Shown piece after piece: positions 8,542-16,551 of a stretch of DNA of 64,000 nucleotides. The DNA comes from Streptomyces sp. NRRL S-31 (GTDB lineage Bacteria > Actinomycetota > Actinomycetes > Streptomycetales > Streptomycetaceae): contig NZ_JOCB01000024.1 of the NCBI RefSeq assembly GCF_000718775.1, forward strand, positions 18,452 to 82,451, read 5' to 3'. The first letter of the stretch is position 1, and each line of letters begins with the position of its first letter. The translations under genes were made by a program, and so were the position numbers. The notes under the pieces are model-generated. The model worked only from the letters and a program-made list of their open reading frames with translations. It searched no databases and had not been told where the DNA came from.

Positions 8542-9776
8542 ACCGTGCTCCTCACTGACTGTGCCTGTGCGATGAACTCCTCGGTGCCGCCCTCGGTGCC
8601 GACGGCCCGCCACATGGCGGACGGCTCGTCGAGACGGGCGACGAAGGCGTCCGCCACCCGCTGGTCGGCCGCGGCGGCGGTCAGCAGGGTGCCCATCTGC
8701 GGCGGGGGCGGGCCGATGAACTGGTTCGTCCACTCCACGACGGGCCGGGCCGTCGTCCAGAGCGCCTCCGACACCGTCCGGCAGAACGTCTCGTCGTAGG
8801 CCCCGTCGTGCTCCCGCAGGGCGTCCGCCAGCTCGAAGGCCAGCCGGGAGCCGAGGTTGGCCCCCTGGGCGGTCAGCGGGTCGTTGGTGATCCAGGCGTC
8901 GCCGATCGCCAGCGCGCAGCGGTCGTCGGTGAGCCGGACCCAGCCCCGCCGCACCGTGGGCAGCACGGCTCCGCGGAGCATGTCCACGGGGCGGGTCAGG
9001 GCGAACTCCCGCTCGTCGATCCTGGCGTGCAGCCCGGGCACGTGTGCGGCGATCAGGTGCAGCAGTTCCTTGGTGAAGCGCCCGGGGTCGTCCCGGTGGT
9101 CGCGGTCCGTGATCGCGGTCAGCGGGCCGCCCGGCACCGCCTCGACCAGCACCACCGTCACCCGGCCGGCGAAGGAGTGGTAGGTCGGGGCGTGGACCTC
9201 GCCGGCCCCGGGGAGCATGTGCATCGTCATGCCCGGCGGTTCCGGCGGCCGGACGCCGTGGAAGAGCCCGCCGGCGAGATGGCGCGGTGCCGTCTCGTAG
9301 GGCGAGCGCGCCGGGTCGCGCGGGAAGGTGTCCTGGAGCGCGCCCCGGCCCGCCGCGACCACCACGAGGTCGTGCCGCTCGGCCAGCCGGACCAGGTCGG
9401 CCCGGTCGGTCACCTTGTGCAGGACCGTGTCCCCGCCGCGCCGCTGGTACTCCTCCAGCAGCGCGGCGAGGTAGATCCGGAAGTCGACCGAGCTGGCCGG
9501 ACGGGGCAGTTCGGCGCGGAACGACGGACCGCCGGGCGCCTCGACGGACAGGTGCATCCAGGCGTTGTCGTACGCGTCGGACGCCCACTCGGTCAGGCCG
9601 AGCGCCTTCTCCCGTTCCCGGGTGGAGTGGAACCGGGTGACGAAGTTCAGCGGCGGCCCGCTGCGGACGCCGTCCGGGTCCTGCGCCGTGTAGAGGGTGG
9701 CGTCGATACCGAACTGCCGCAGTCTGAGCGCCAGGTGCACACCCGAGATCCCGGTGCCCACGATGCCGATACTCAT
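8538..9776 (-). CDS. StyA-like flavin monooxygenase 2
   Basis: Second styrene-monooxygenase-type flavoprotein, 412 residues, with GIVGTGISGVHLALRLRQ at the FAD site, SSVDFRIYLAALLEEY and GDAWITNDPLTAQGANLGS. It is clearly paralogous to the gene at 6149-7402 but well diverged, so the pair probably has separate substrates or forms a hetero-oligomer. The start is an ATG at 9774-9776, 60 bases after the isonitrile oxygenase stop. Its stop overlaps the LLM start as ATGA. The role proposed is oxygenation of the alkene or nitrogen of the isonitrile product; this is inference. Confidence 0.88.
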   Translation of the reverse strand: MSIGIVGTGISGVHLALRLRQFGIDATLYTAQDPDGVRSGPPLNFVTRFHSTREREKALGLTEWASDAYDNAWMHLSVEAPGGPSFRAELPRPASSVDFRIYLAALLEEYQRRGGDTVLHKVTDRADLVRLAERHDLVVVAAGRGALQDTFPRDPARSPYETAPRHLAGGLFHGVRPPEPPGMTMHMLPGAGEVHAPTYHSFAGRVTVVLVEAVPGGPLTAITDRDHRDDPGRFTKELLHLIAAHVPGLHARIDEREFALTRPVDMLRGAVLPTVRRGWVRLTDDRCALAIGDAWITNDPLTAQGANLGSRLAFELADALREHDGAYDETFCRTVSEALWTTARPVVEWTNQFIGPPPPQMGTLLTAAAADQRVADAFVARLDEPSAMWRAVGTEGGTEEFIAQAQSVRSTV

Positions 9777-9836
9777 GTTCTAGCTCCACCTGTGCTGGAA
9801 ACGGTTGCCTCTCCGGGCGTGGCCGGGAGGAGGTTC

Positions 9837-10646
9837 TTAGATGACCTCGACCCGTTGCAGATGGCGGGCGGTCGGTCCGGAGAAGGCGTTGCGTCCGTGC
9901 ACCAGCGCGAAGTTGTCGGCGATCACGATGTCGCCCTTGCGCCAGTCGTGGGCGTAGCAGTACTCGGGCCGGTGCAGCCGCTCGGCGAGGGAGGCGACGA
10001 ACGCGTCGGCCTCCGCCTCCTCGACGCCCCGCACCCGTACGGACACCGGGTTCTTGTAGACGGCCGGGTCCAGCGGCTCGGCGAACCGCAGCACGGGCAC
10101 GCCGGTCCCGGGGTGCTGGGCGACGAGCCGCTCGGTGACCTCGCCGCCGTAGTGCACCATCTTCTCGGTGGTGTAGGTGACGCTGATCTCCTCCCACCGC
10201 TTGCGTTCCTCGGTGTCGGCGTCCCGGTAGACGGCCGTGGTGTCCGAGAAGACGGTCTCCCCGCCGGCGCCCGGGGTGGCGTCCAGGCACTGGAAGAAGA
10301 AGTAGCGCGGGTCGGCCTCGACGAAGGCGCCGTCCCAGTGGAACGGCACGTCACCGCTGGCGAAGAGGTAGTTGCGCGGGTCGTCCTCGACGATCAGGTC
10401 GATGACCTCGCCCGGCTCCCACTTCAGGACCTCGCCCCACTGGCGGCAGTAGTCGGCGAATTCCCGGGTGTCCATGAGCCGGAATCCGCGCAGCACGAGC
10501 ACGCGGGACTCCTCCGTCCAGCGCGCCAGGGTGTCCACCGGGATCTGTGTGATCGGTGTGTCCCCGGCCGGAGCCTCGATCACCCGGCCGAAGGGGCGCA
10601 GCGGGATGTGCTCCAACGTCCTGATGGCAGGCGTCGGCGTCGTCAT
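9837..10646 (-). CDS. PvcB/IsnB-like Fe(II)/2-oxoglutarate oxygenase
   Basis: TauD-family oxygenase of 269 residues. The iron site is H103-x-D105 in VPFHWDGAF, with a distal His near 250 in ALVHGRN; an Arg near 261 should bind 2-oxoglutarate. In PvcA/PvcB and IsnA/IsnB pairs the oxygenase acts on the isonitrile amino acid to give decarboxylated vinyl isonitriles or dehydro acids. The gene follows the isonitrile synthase by 65 bases. The start ATG at 10644-10646 yields the usual family length. Whether it decarboxylates cannot be read from sequence. A ScoE-like isonitrile-forming role is less likely because a PvcA homologue is present. Confidence 0.9.
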   Translation of the reverse strand: MTTPTPAIRTLEHIPLRPFGRVIEAPAGDTPITQIPVDTLARWTEESRVLVLRGFRLMDTREFADYCRQWGEVLKWEPGEVIDLIVEDDPRNYLFASGDVPFHWDGAFVEADPRYFFFQCLDATPGAGGETVFSDTTAVYRDADTEERKRWEEISVTYTTEKMVHYGGEVTERLVAQHPGTGVPVLRFAEPLDPAVYKNPVSVRVRGVEEAEADAFVASLAERLHRPEYCYAHDWRKGDIVIADNFALVHGRNAFSGPTARHLQRVEVI

Positions 10647-10711
10647 GTCGTGGGTGTTCCTTTCTGTACGCGTCCGCGCGGTGTGTTCTCGCGCGGCGGC
10701 CGGACACCGCG

Positions 10712-11806
10712 TCAGGCGGTCACGGAGAGGTGCGGGGCCACGAAGTGGCTGGGACGGCCGTTCCGCCAGACGACGGATCCGTGCACCTTCTCGGCGTCCC
10801 AGCGCCGGACCAGGTACCGGTTGACCCCGTCGTCCAGGACCACCCCGTGCCACGGGGTCAGCCAGCCGTCCTTCGTGCGCAGGAGCCGCAGCCCGAGCTT
10901 CTCCGAGTCCGGCGGCTGGGGGTGTATCGACAGGCGTACCGCGCGCGGGAACTTCTCGGCGACGACCCGGCTCCAGGCGTTGCTGCGGAGAATGGTCTGG
11001 TACGCCGTGTCCTTGGAGTCCTTGCGCAGCTGGCTGCGGGTGACCTGGTCGCCGCGCCGTGCCACCGCGTCCTCGAACATGAACCGGTGGATGCCGTTGA
11101 ACAGCGCCTGGGTGGTGCGGTCCGTGCGCACCTTGTCGCGCAGCTCCGCCAGGGACGCGCAGTAGTGCTCCTCCAGCAGGCAGCGCAGCTTCGGGTAGTC
11201 GGCGGTGCCGAAGGCGTCGTCCAGGCCGTAGAGGTCGAGGGCCGCGAAGCCCGACTCCGTGATCATCTCCGCCAGGGCCTGCCGGTAATCGGTCACGGCG
11301 CCGTCCGTGACGCCGACGACGTCACCGAAGACATGGCCGTCGGAGCAGATGGTGATCCGGGCGCCCGGCTCGTAGAAGTGCCCGATGTAGTCGCACAGCG
11401 ACTGGAGGAATCCCAGCGCGAGCTTCTCCCCCAGATCGGGCAGCGCACCGAGAACCTTGCTGCGGTTCGGCGATTTCGCGGGAAAGGCCGGGATGACGAA
11501 TTGAATCGGTTCCCGCCGCTCGACGAAGCGCTCGATGCGCCCCCGGTGGACGTCGGACCAGCCCGCGCCGGCCGGATTCCGGGCCGCCGCGCCGTCGCCG
11601 ACCGCGCCGTGGGCCGCCTCGGCCCGTGCGCCGTGGGCCGCCGCGCCCTGTGTGCCGTCGGCCGCGCCCTGCGCGTCGTCGGCCCTGCCTTCCGTGTCAC
11701 CCGATGCGAGTGTCTCGTCGATCCGCCGGTAACGGTCGAGCAGATCCATTATTCTCTGCGATACCGTCCCAGGGAACGACGCCCCCGTTATGTTGTCGTT
11801 CAACAT
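10712..11806 (-). CDS. Isonitrile (isocyanide) synthase, PvcA/IsnA family
   Basis: DIT1/PvcA-family protein. Recognisable blocks are FVIPAFPAKSPNRSKVLG, LPDLGEKLALGFLQSLC, GARITICSDGHVFGDVVGV and IHPQPPDSEKLGLRLL. This family condenses the amine of an amino acid (Tyr or Trp in characterised cases) with ribulose-5-phosphate to form an isonitrile. The start is uncertain: the ATG at 11804-11806 gives 364 residues, and an ATG at 11747-11749 (MDLLDRYRRID) is possible. Between the lead and the core is an Ala/Gly-rich linker of about 45 residues (from about residue 45), unusual for the family. It is the first gene of the leftward operon, divergent from the LysR gene. Confidence 0.93.
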   Translation of the reverse strand: MLNDNITGASFPGTVSQRIMDLLDRYRRIDETLASGDTEGRADDAQGAADGTQGAAAHGARAEAAHGAVGDGAAARNPAGAGWSDVHRGRIERFVERREPIQFVIPAFPAKSPNRSKVLGALPDLGEKLALGFLQSLCDYIGHFYEPGARITICSDGHVFGDVVGVTDGAVTDYRQALAEMITESGFAALDLYGLDDAFGTADYPKLRCLLEEHYCASLAELRDKVRTDRTTQALFNGIHRFMFEDAVARRGDQVTRSQLRKDSKDTAYQTILRSNAWSRVVAEKFPRAVRLSIHPQPPDSEKLGLRLLRTKDGWLTPWHGVVLDDGVNRYLVRRWDAEKVHGSVVWRNGRPSHFVAPHLSVTA

Positions 11807-12271
11807 TCCTCCATGGCACATGCACGTATGGACGCGAATCCGGACTCGCGCCGTTCGAGCAGGACGGATTGCGGACGAAACACTGGTGGAATTCTCACTT
11901 CACCGCTCCTGAGTTGGCGTCCGCGTTCACGCGGACCCATGTCCGGATGGTGCTCGATGATCGGTGACGGCCCGTCGGGACCTTCCTGCCATGGTCACTG
12001 ACGCATGGCGCTACAGATCCATCTGCCTCCGAACCGACGACCACTCCTGCGCAACTGCCAAACGCTCTGCGTGCGCGGACGATCCGGCCAGGCTGAAAAG
12101 AAAGGCCGTGACGATCGTCTTTCGGCCAACGCCGTCACTCACGGCTGGAATCCCCCGCTAGCACTCGAAGCGTCAACAGCTTCCCGTGAATGGAAGGAGC
12201 TCCGCAATCGTTCATCGATTAGCATGCTTGATGGATCAGAACCCGTTCCACCTGGATGGGAGGCACCGGCG
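11807..12271. promoter_or_regulatory. Divergent promoter region, isonitrile operon / LysR
   Basis: The 465 bases between the two divergent start codons hold no convincing gene and are less GC-rich than their surroundings. Near 12212-12234 the dyad TTCATCGA...TTGATGGA (6 of 8 matched) lies about 40 bases before the LysR start. Its spacing fits a LysR T-N11-A type site. No -10/-35 pair is clear. LysR proteins usually bind in such intergenic spaces and control the divergent operon. Confidence 0.45.
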
Positions 12272-13318
12272 ATGCTCGTCACGGACGACCCTGCCGTTCA
12301 TCAACTGCGGTCGCTGCTGACACTGGCCGAGGAGCTCCACTTCGGCCGCGCCGCCGCTCGGCTGTACCTCACCCAGCCCGCCCTGAGCCAGCAGATCCGC
12401 ACCCTGGAGCGCCGGCTGGGCGTACAGCTGTTCGCCCGCACCAGCCGCAAGGTGCAGTTGACGTCTCTCGGCCATGCGCTGCTCCCGCTCGTGCGGAACG
12501 TGGTCGACGCGGCGGACGAGTTGCGCAACGCCGCGCGGCACCCCTCGGACGACGCCGACGCCCTCGTCCTGCGCGTGGGGCTGACCGACTGCGCCGCGGC
12601 GCTCGCGGCCACCCGACGGGTGATCGCCACACTGACCACCCTCCACCCCGGGCTCGAGGTGGACTTCCAGGTGCTGGACCTGGTCGAGCAGGCGACGGCC
12701 CTGACGGTCGGAAGGGTCGACGCGGCCTTCGTCTACCTGCCGGTCCCGGACGGCTTCGAGACCGAACCGCTCACCACCGAGCCGCGCGTGGTCTGCCTGC
12801 CCGCCACCGATCCGCTCGCCCGGCGCCCCACGTTACGGCTGGCGGACCTGTCCGGCCGCCCGACGGTGAGCCTGGCCCCGGAGGCGTCCCCGGTCGAGCG
12901 GCGCTTCTGGGCCATGGACCCCCGGCCGGACGGCACCCGCGTGCGCTACACCGACCACCAGGTGACCCGGGTCGAATCCCTGCTGTCCGCCGTCTCCTTC
13001 GACGGCGCGATCGCCTTCCTGCCGGCCGTGGCGGCGGAGCTCTTCCCCCGGCCCGACATCCGCTACCGCACCGTCGCCGACCTGGCGCCGTGCACGTTCG
13101 GCGTGGTGTGGCCGGAGCGGGACGGGGAGGTCTGCCGCGGCATCACGGCCCTGGCGGACGTCTGCCGCCGCCTGCGCGACCAGGGCGGCCTCCCGCCGGG
13201 CACCATGCGCGAGCCCGACGAGGACCCGTCCCCGACGGCACAACACCCCGCCGGGGACGACGGATTCGGCGCGGGGGCGACCGGCGGCCCCGGGAGCGGC
13301 CGGTCGGTGTGGGGCTGA
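12272..13318 (+). CDS. LysR-family regulator of the isonitrile locus (TTA codon)
   Basis: LysR regulator of 348 residues. The winged HTH is LLTLAEELHFGRAAARLYLTQPALSQQIRTLERRLGVQLF in pattern, at residues 8-50, followed by a substrate-binding domain. The C-terminal 45 residues are low-complexity Gly/Pro/Asp. The ATG at 12272 has GGGAGG eight bases upstream, which decides it over the long open frame further left. Leu188 is encoded by TTA (12833-12835), so translation should need the bldA tRNA and delay expression to late growth. Divergent placement from the isonitrile synthase makes it the likely pathway regulator; the ligand is unknown. Confidence 0.9.
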   Translation: MLVTDDPAVHQLRSLLTLAEELHFGRAAARLYLTQPALSQQIRTLERRLGVQLFARTSRKVQLTSLGHALLPLVRNVVDAADELRNAARHPSDDADALVLRVGLTDCAAALAATRRVIATLTTLHPGLEVDFQVLDLVEQATALTVGRVDAAFVYLPVPDGFETEPLTTEPRVVCLPATDPLARRPTLRLADLSGRPTVSLAPEASPVERRFWAMDPRPDGTRVRYTDHQVTRVESLLSAVSFDGAIAFLPAVAAELFPRPDIRYRTVADLAPCTFGVVWPERDGEVCRGITALADVCRRLRDQGGLPPGTMREPDEDPSPTAQHPAGDDGFGAGATGGPGSGRSVWG

Positions 13319-13333
13319 CGGACGGACCGGTCG

Positions 13334-15460
13334 TCAGCCGCCGGAGCAGACGGCGCCGTTGAGGCGGAACACCGTCGGGTCGGGGTTGGGCCCGTCATTG
13401 CCGCCGACGAATCCGAAGGACGCCGTCGATCCGCCCTCCGGGGCCAGCGGTCCCGCGCCGTCCGGGGCCGTCACCCGCACATGCCGGCCGGTCTGCCGGA
13501 ACGTGGCGTTCCACCCCGAGGACACCGTCTGGCGCTCGGCCGGCCAGTCCCAGTCCACGGTCCAGCCGGTGAGCGGCGCCTGCGCCAGGTTGCGTACGGT
13601 GACCGTGGCCACGAAGCCGTTGCCCCAGCTCGTGTCACGGTGGTAGGTCACCGCGCAGGGGGCGTTCGGCGGGGTGCCGGTGGTGAAGGTCAGCGGCAGG
13701 GACGGGGCGGAGAGCCGTCCGGAGGCGTCGGCCGCCAGCACGTTGACCGTGTGGGTGCTGCCCGGGGGCAGGTTCGGCAGGGTCAGGGAGGTGCCGGTGG
13801 TCTCGCCGACCAGACGGGTGTGCGCGCCGTCGCGCTCCTGGACCAGGTAGCGGGCGGCGCCCGCCGCGCCCTCCCAGGACAGGCGGGCGGTGGTGTCGGT
13901 CACGGCCTCCAGCTCCGGGGTGCCCGGGGTTCCGGCGGCCGAGGCCGCGGGCCCGGTACCGGCCCGCGGTTCGAGGGTGACGGTGACCAGTGCGTACGGC
14001 TCCACGGTGACCTGGGAGGCGGACGCCCCCTGGCCGGTGACCTCGATGACGTCGTCGTCGCCGGGTGCGTAGCGGCTGACCTCGGGTACGGCGGTGGAGG
14101 GGGTGAAGCCCGCGTACTCAAGACGTACGGTCCGGGCGGCGTCCGGGTCTTTGTTGACGAGCAGGACGCTCAGGCGCCCGTCGCGACGGAGGACGGCGTG
14201 TGCCGAGACGTCCGGCGCGGAGGACTCGGCCGCGACCATGGTGTCCCCCGCGGTGCCGAGTGCGCTTGTCATCTTCATGCCGTAGTAGGGGTGGAACGGC
14301 GTGTTCGGCGCCGGCTCGCAGACGTCACCGGTGCACGCGCCGCTGGAGAGCATGCCCATGTCTCCGTAGTCGGTCTCGCCGCCGACGGTGGTGATCTCGC
14401 CCGCGCCGTTGTGGGTGTTCCACCAGTCCACGGTGAACACGCCGTTCTCCAGCGCCGTCATGAACGCGTCGGCGGCGAACAGGCCGTTGGGACGGGCGGT
14501 GAGCCGGGCGCCGCCGGTGTTGGTGTTGATCTCGGTGAGGGCGATGCCGATGCGCGGTGAGTCCGCGCCCGCGTACGCGTCGATCTGGGCGCGGACCTCA
14601 CGGAGTTCGCCGGGCAGTCCGGTGAGCCGGGCCGTGGCGTCCCGCGCGGTGGTGTCGGCTCCGCCCGCGTACCAGTGGACGCTCACGAAGTCGATGACGT
14701 CGGCCACTTGGGAGAGCACGGTGTGGTTCCAGTCGGCGGCGTCACCCTCGCCGACCACACCGTCCGGCCACTGGCCCGGAGTGGTGAGCACCGCGCCGAT
14801 TTCGACGGTGGGGTCGACGGCCTTCATGGCCGCGGCGTAGGCGCGGACCTGGCGGGCGTACTCCCCAGGGCTCTTGTCCGCGTGGTCGTCGTGCTCCCAG
14901 CCGCTGCCGTAATGACCGTTGCCGTAGACCTCGTTGCCGATCTCCCAGTACTTCGCGCCGTACTTCTTGGTGACATTGGCGTACCTGACCCAGCCGGCCG
15001 CCTCCTCGGGCGTCCCCGAGCCGTAGTCGGCGATCAGGATCGGCTGCGCCCCGGTGGCGCGGACGGTGCCCATGAAGGCGTCGAAGCCGGTGCCCGGGGC
15101 GACGTACCCTCCGGGCGCCGTGTGCGTCTCCCAGTGGTAGATGTCCGCGTAGGAACCGCCGGGGTAGCGCATCGCCCCGACGTCGGCCGCCTTCATCAGA
15201 CCGGCGACCTCGGGGCCGTTCATGTGCGCGTCCCAGATGGCGGCATTGACACCGCGGGCGGTGCCGGTCAGCCGGCCGAGCGCCGCCTGGGCGTTGACCC
15301 GGACGCCGGCGTCCACGGCGCCGGCCGTGCGGGGCGCGGCGGACGCGGTGCCGCCCAGCGGGGACAACAGGGCCAGTGCGACGGCCAGGACGGTCGCGCA
15401 GCGCGCGAGGGGTCGCGCGCCGGCGACGGCCGACCGGCCGGAGCTGTGCGGTAATGACAT
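13334..15460 (-). CDS. Secreted clan GH-A glycoside hydrolase with FN3 and CBM2
   Basis: Extracellular hydrolase of 708 residues. The N-terminus is a signal peptide (Arg-containing lead, VLAVALALLSPLGGTASA). The TIM-barrel domain has WEIGNEVYG (acid/base Glu) and IALTEINTNTG (nucleophile Glu) and resembles GH39/GH51-like arabinofuranosidases; the exact family is not certain. One FN3 domain (about residues 500-590) and a family 2 cellulose-binding module (Cys ... SWGNGF ... WTVDWDWP ... SSGWNAT ... Cys) follow. GGGAGGACCCC precedes the ATG at 15458-15460. A CebR-like operator 187 bases upstream predicts induction by cello-oligosaccharides. It is a primary-metabolism gene unrelated to the loci on either side. 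Confidence 0.88.
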   Translation of the reverse strand: MSLPHSSGRSAVAGARPLARCATVLAVALALLSPLGGTASAAPRTAGAVDAGVRVNAQAALGRLTGTARGVNAAIWDAHMNGPEVAGLMKAADVGAMRYPGGSYADIYHWETHTAPGGYVAPGTGFDAFMGTVRATGAQPILIADYGSGTPEEAAGWVRYANVTKKYGAKYWEIGNEVYGNGHYGSGWEHDDHADKSPGEYARQVRAYAAAMKAVDPTVEIGAVLTTPGQWPDGVVGEGDAADWNHTVLSQVADVIDFVSVHWYAGGADTTARDATARLTGLPGELREVRAQIDAYAGADSPRIGIALTEINTNTGGARLTARPNGLFAADAFMTALENGVFTVDWWNTHNGAGEITTVGGETDYGDMGMLSSGACTGDVCEPAPNTPFHPYYGMKMTSALGTAGDTMVAAESSAPDVSAHAVLRRDGRLSVLLVNKDPDAARTVRLEYAGFTPSTAVPEVSRYAPGDDDVIEVTGQGASASQVTVEPYALVTVTLEPRAGTGPAASAAGTPGTPELEAVTDTTARLSWEGAAGAARYLVQERDGAHTRLVGETTGTSLTLPNLPPGSTHTVNVLAADASGRLSAPSLPLTFTTGTPPNAPCAVTYHRDTSWGNGFVATVTVRNLAQAPLTGWTVDWDWPAERQTVSSGWNATFRQTGRHVRVTAPDGAGPLAPEGGSTASFGFVGGNDGPNPDPTVFRLNGAVCSGG

Positions 15461-15646
15461 GGGGTCCTCCCTCGGGGGTCCGGCGGCCCGGGAGGGGCGA
15501 GAAGCGCCGGACCGTGCCGCCGGCCGGACGAGCGCCGGCGCGGCAGCGGGACGTTCCGCGCCCATGGCACGGAACCGGAGCGTCGAAGCGGTGCGGTGCT
15601 GGGCGGGGCGGTCGCGCACAGACGGGGCGGTGACCGGACCTGCGCG

Positions 15647-15660
15647 TGGGAGCGCTCCCA
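15647..15660. promoter_or_regulatory. CebR-type operator
   Basis: The perfect 14-base palindrome TGGGAGCGCTCCCA matches the known Streptomyces CebR binding site, the LacI-family repressor of cellulase genes that is released by cellobiose. It lies upstream of the CBM2-bearing hydrolase, which fits its function. Confidence 0.85.
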
Positions 15661-15782
15661 TGATGGAAGGGGCGAGTCGCGCTGTCAACGCCTGGGCGGG
15701 GGGTGCGGGAAGGCGTAGCTCGCGGCTGTCCGGGCTCCACGGCGTGGAACGGGGTGCTTCTGATACTGGTGGTGCCGTCCGG

Positions 15783-15890
15783 GTCTCGGGTGTCGCCCGG
15801 GTCCGGAGGTCCGCCCGGGTCTCGGGTGTCGCCCGGGTCCGGAGGTCCGCCCGGGTCTCGGGTGTCGCCCGGGTCCGGAGGTCCGCCCGG
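15783..15890. repeat. Three exact tandem copies of a 36-base unit
   Basis: Three identical contiguous 36-base copies (15783-15818, 15819-15854, 15855-15890), each beginning GTCTCGGGTGTCGCC and ending GGTCCGCCCGG. The unit length is a multiple of three, and reading frames through it give Pro/Gly/Asp-rich 12-residue repeats, but no convincing gene uses them. It lies in the space between the hydrolase promoter and the small gene at 15984. Confidence 0.9.
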
Positions 15891-15983
15891 GCTCCCGGCG
15901 CAGCCGAGCCCCGTACACCCCGAATCTCCTGGTTCGTACTTTTCATCCGTGTTGCCCCGCAGCCATGGGGAACCCGGCCCGGC

Positions 15984-16292
15984 ATGGCAGAGCACGAAGC
16001 GCGGGAACCCTCGCAGGCCGACCGGGAGATCGCCGAACGGCTGCTCCCGGTCTGGCTGGAGGAGATGCGGCAGCATGATCCCGGGGCGGCCGGGCGGCTC
16101 CGGGGGGACTGGGAGCGTGGCGCGCTGTCCGAGGACGCCGCCCGGGACCTGGCCACGTGGGTGACCGCGCGCGTCACCGACACGGGCTTCAACGACGACG
16201 AAGGACCTCGCGTCGACGGCCCGGCCCGCATCACACCGGCGGACAAAGAGGGCCTGCACCGCTGGCTGACGGCGCACGGCCACCACATCTGA
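15984..16292 (+). CDS. Small conserved-looking acidic protein, unknown function
   Basis: A 102-residue protein, rich in Glu, Asp, Arg and Trp, with no signal peptide or membrane segment. Residues such as LLPVWLEEMRQHDP and WERGALSEDAARDLATW suggest an all-helical fold. The ATG at 15984 begins a segment with normal codon bias. The open frame continues far to the left, but that part is a shadow of the hydrolase promoter and repeats. I do not recognise a family, and there is no functional link to the neighbours. Confidence 0.6.
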   Translation: MAEHEAREPSQADREIAERLLPVWLEEMRQHDPGAAGRLRGDWERGALSEDAARDLATWVTARVTDTGFNDDEGPRVDGPARITPADKEGLHRWLTAHGHHI

Positions 16293-16551
16293 CAGACGTC
16301 TGACCGACGCCGTCCCGGTCCGATGTGTGCGGCACCCACTCGAAACGCGGCACGCACGGAAGAACATGACACGAACGGCGACCATCACAGGCCCTCGAAA
16401 CATAACGTCCGCCGAAAGCACTGCTCTCACGCACACATCCGTCTGTGCGGCTCGAGTGGCCCCGAGCGTGTGCGTGAGCCCGGGGCACTCGCTCGCGCCG
16501 TGGTCCCGGATCGGCCCGCGCGGGGCCGATGGCGGCGGTAGCGTGACCGTC

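Noticed and set aside
9837..10646. Taurine dioxygenase (TauD) of sulfur scavenging
   Set aside because: The fold fits, but the gene lies 65 bases after a PvcA-family isonitrile synthase, the standard partner of PvcB/IsnB oxygenases.
15783..15890. CRISPR array
   Set aside because: The 36-base units are contiguous with no spacers and there are no cas genes.
13334..16372. Start of the glycoside hydrolase 900 bases further upstream
   Set aside because: The frame stays open, but the upstream part crosses the CebR box and the tandem repeats. The ATG at 15458-15460 has a strong ribosome site and is followed at once by a signal peptide.
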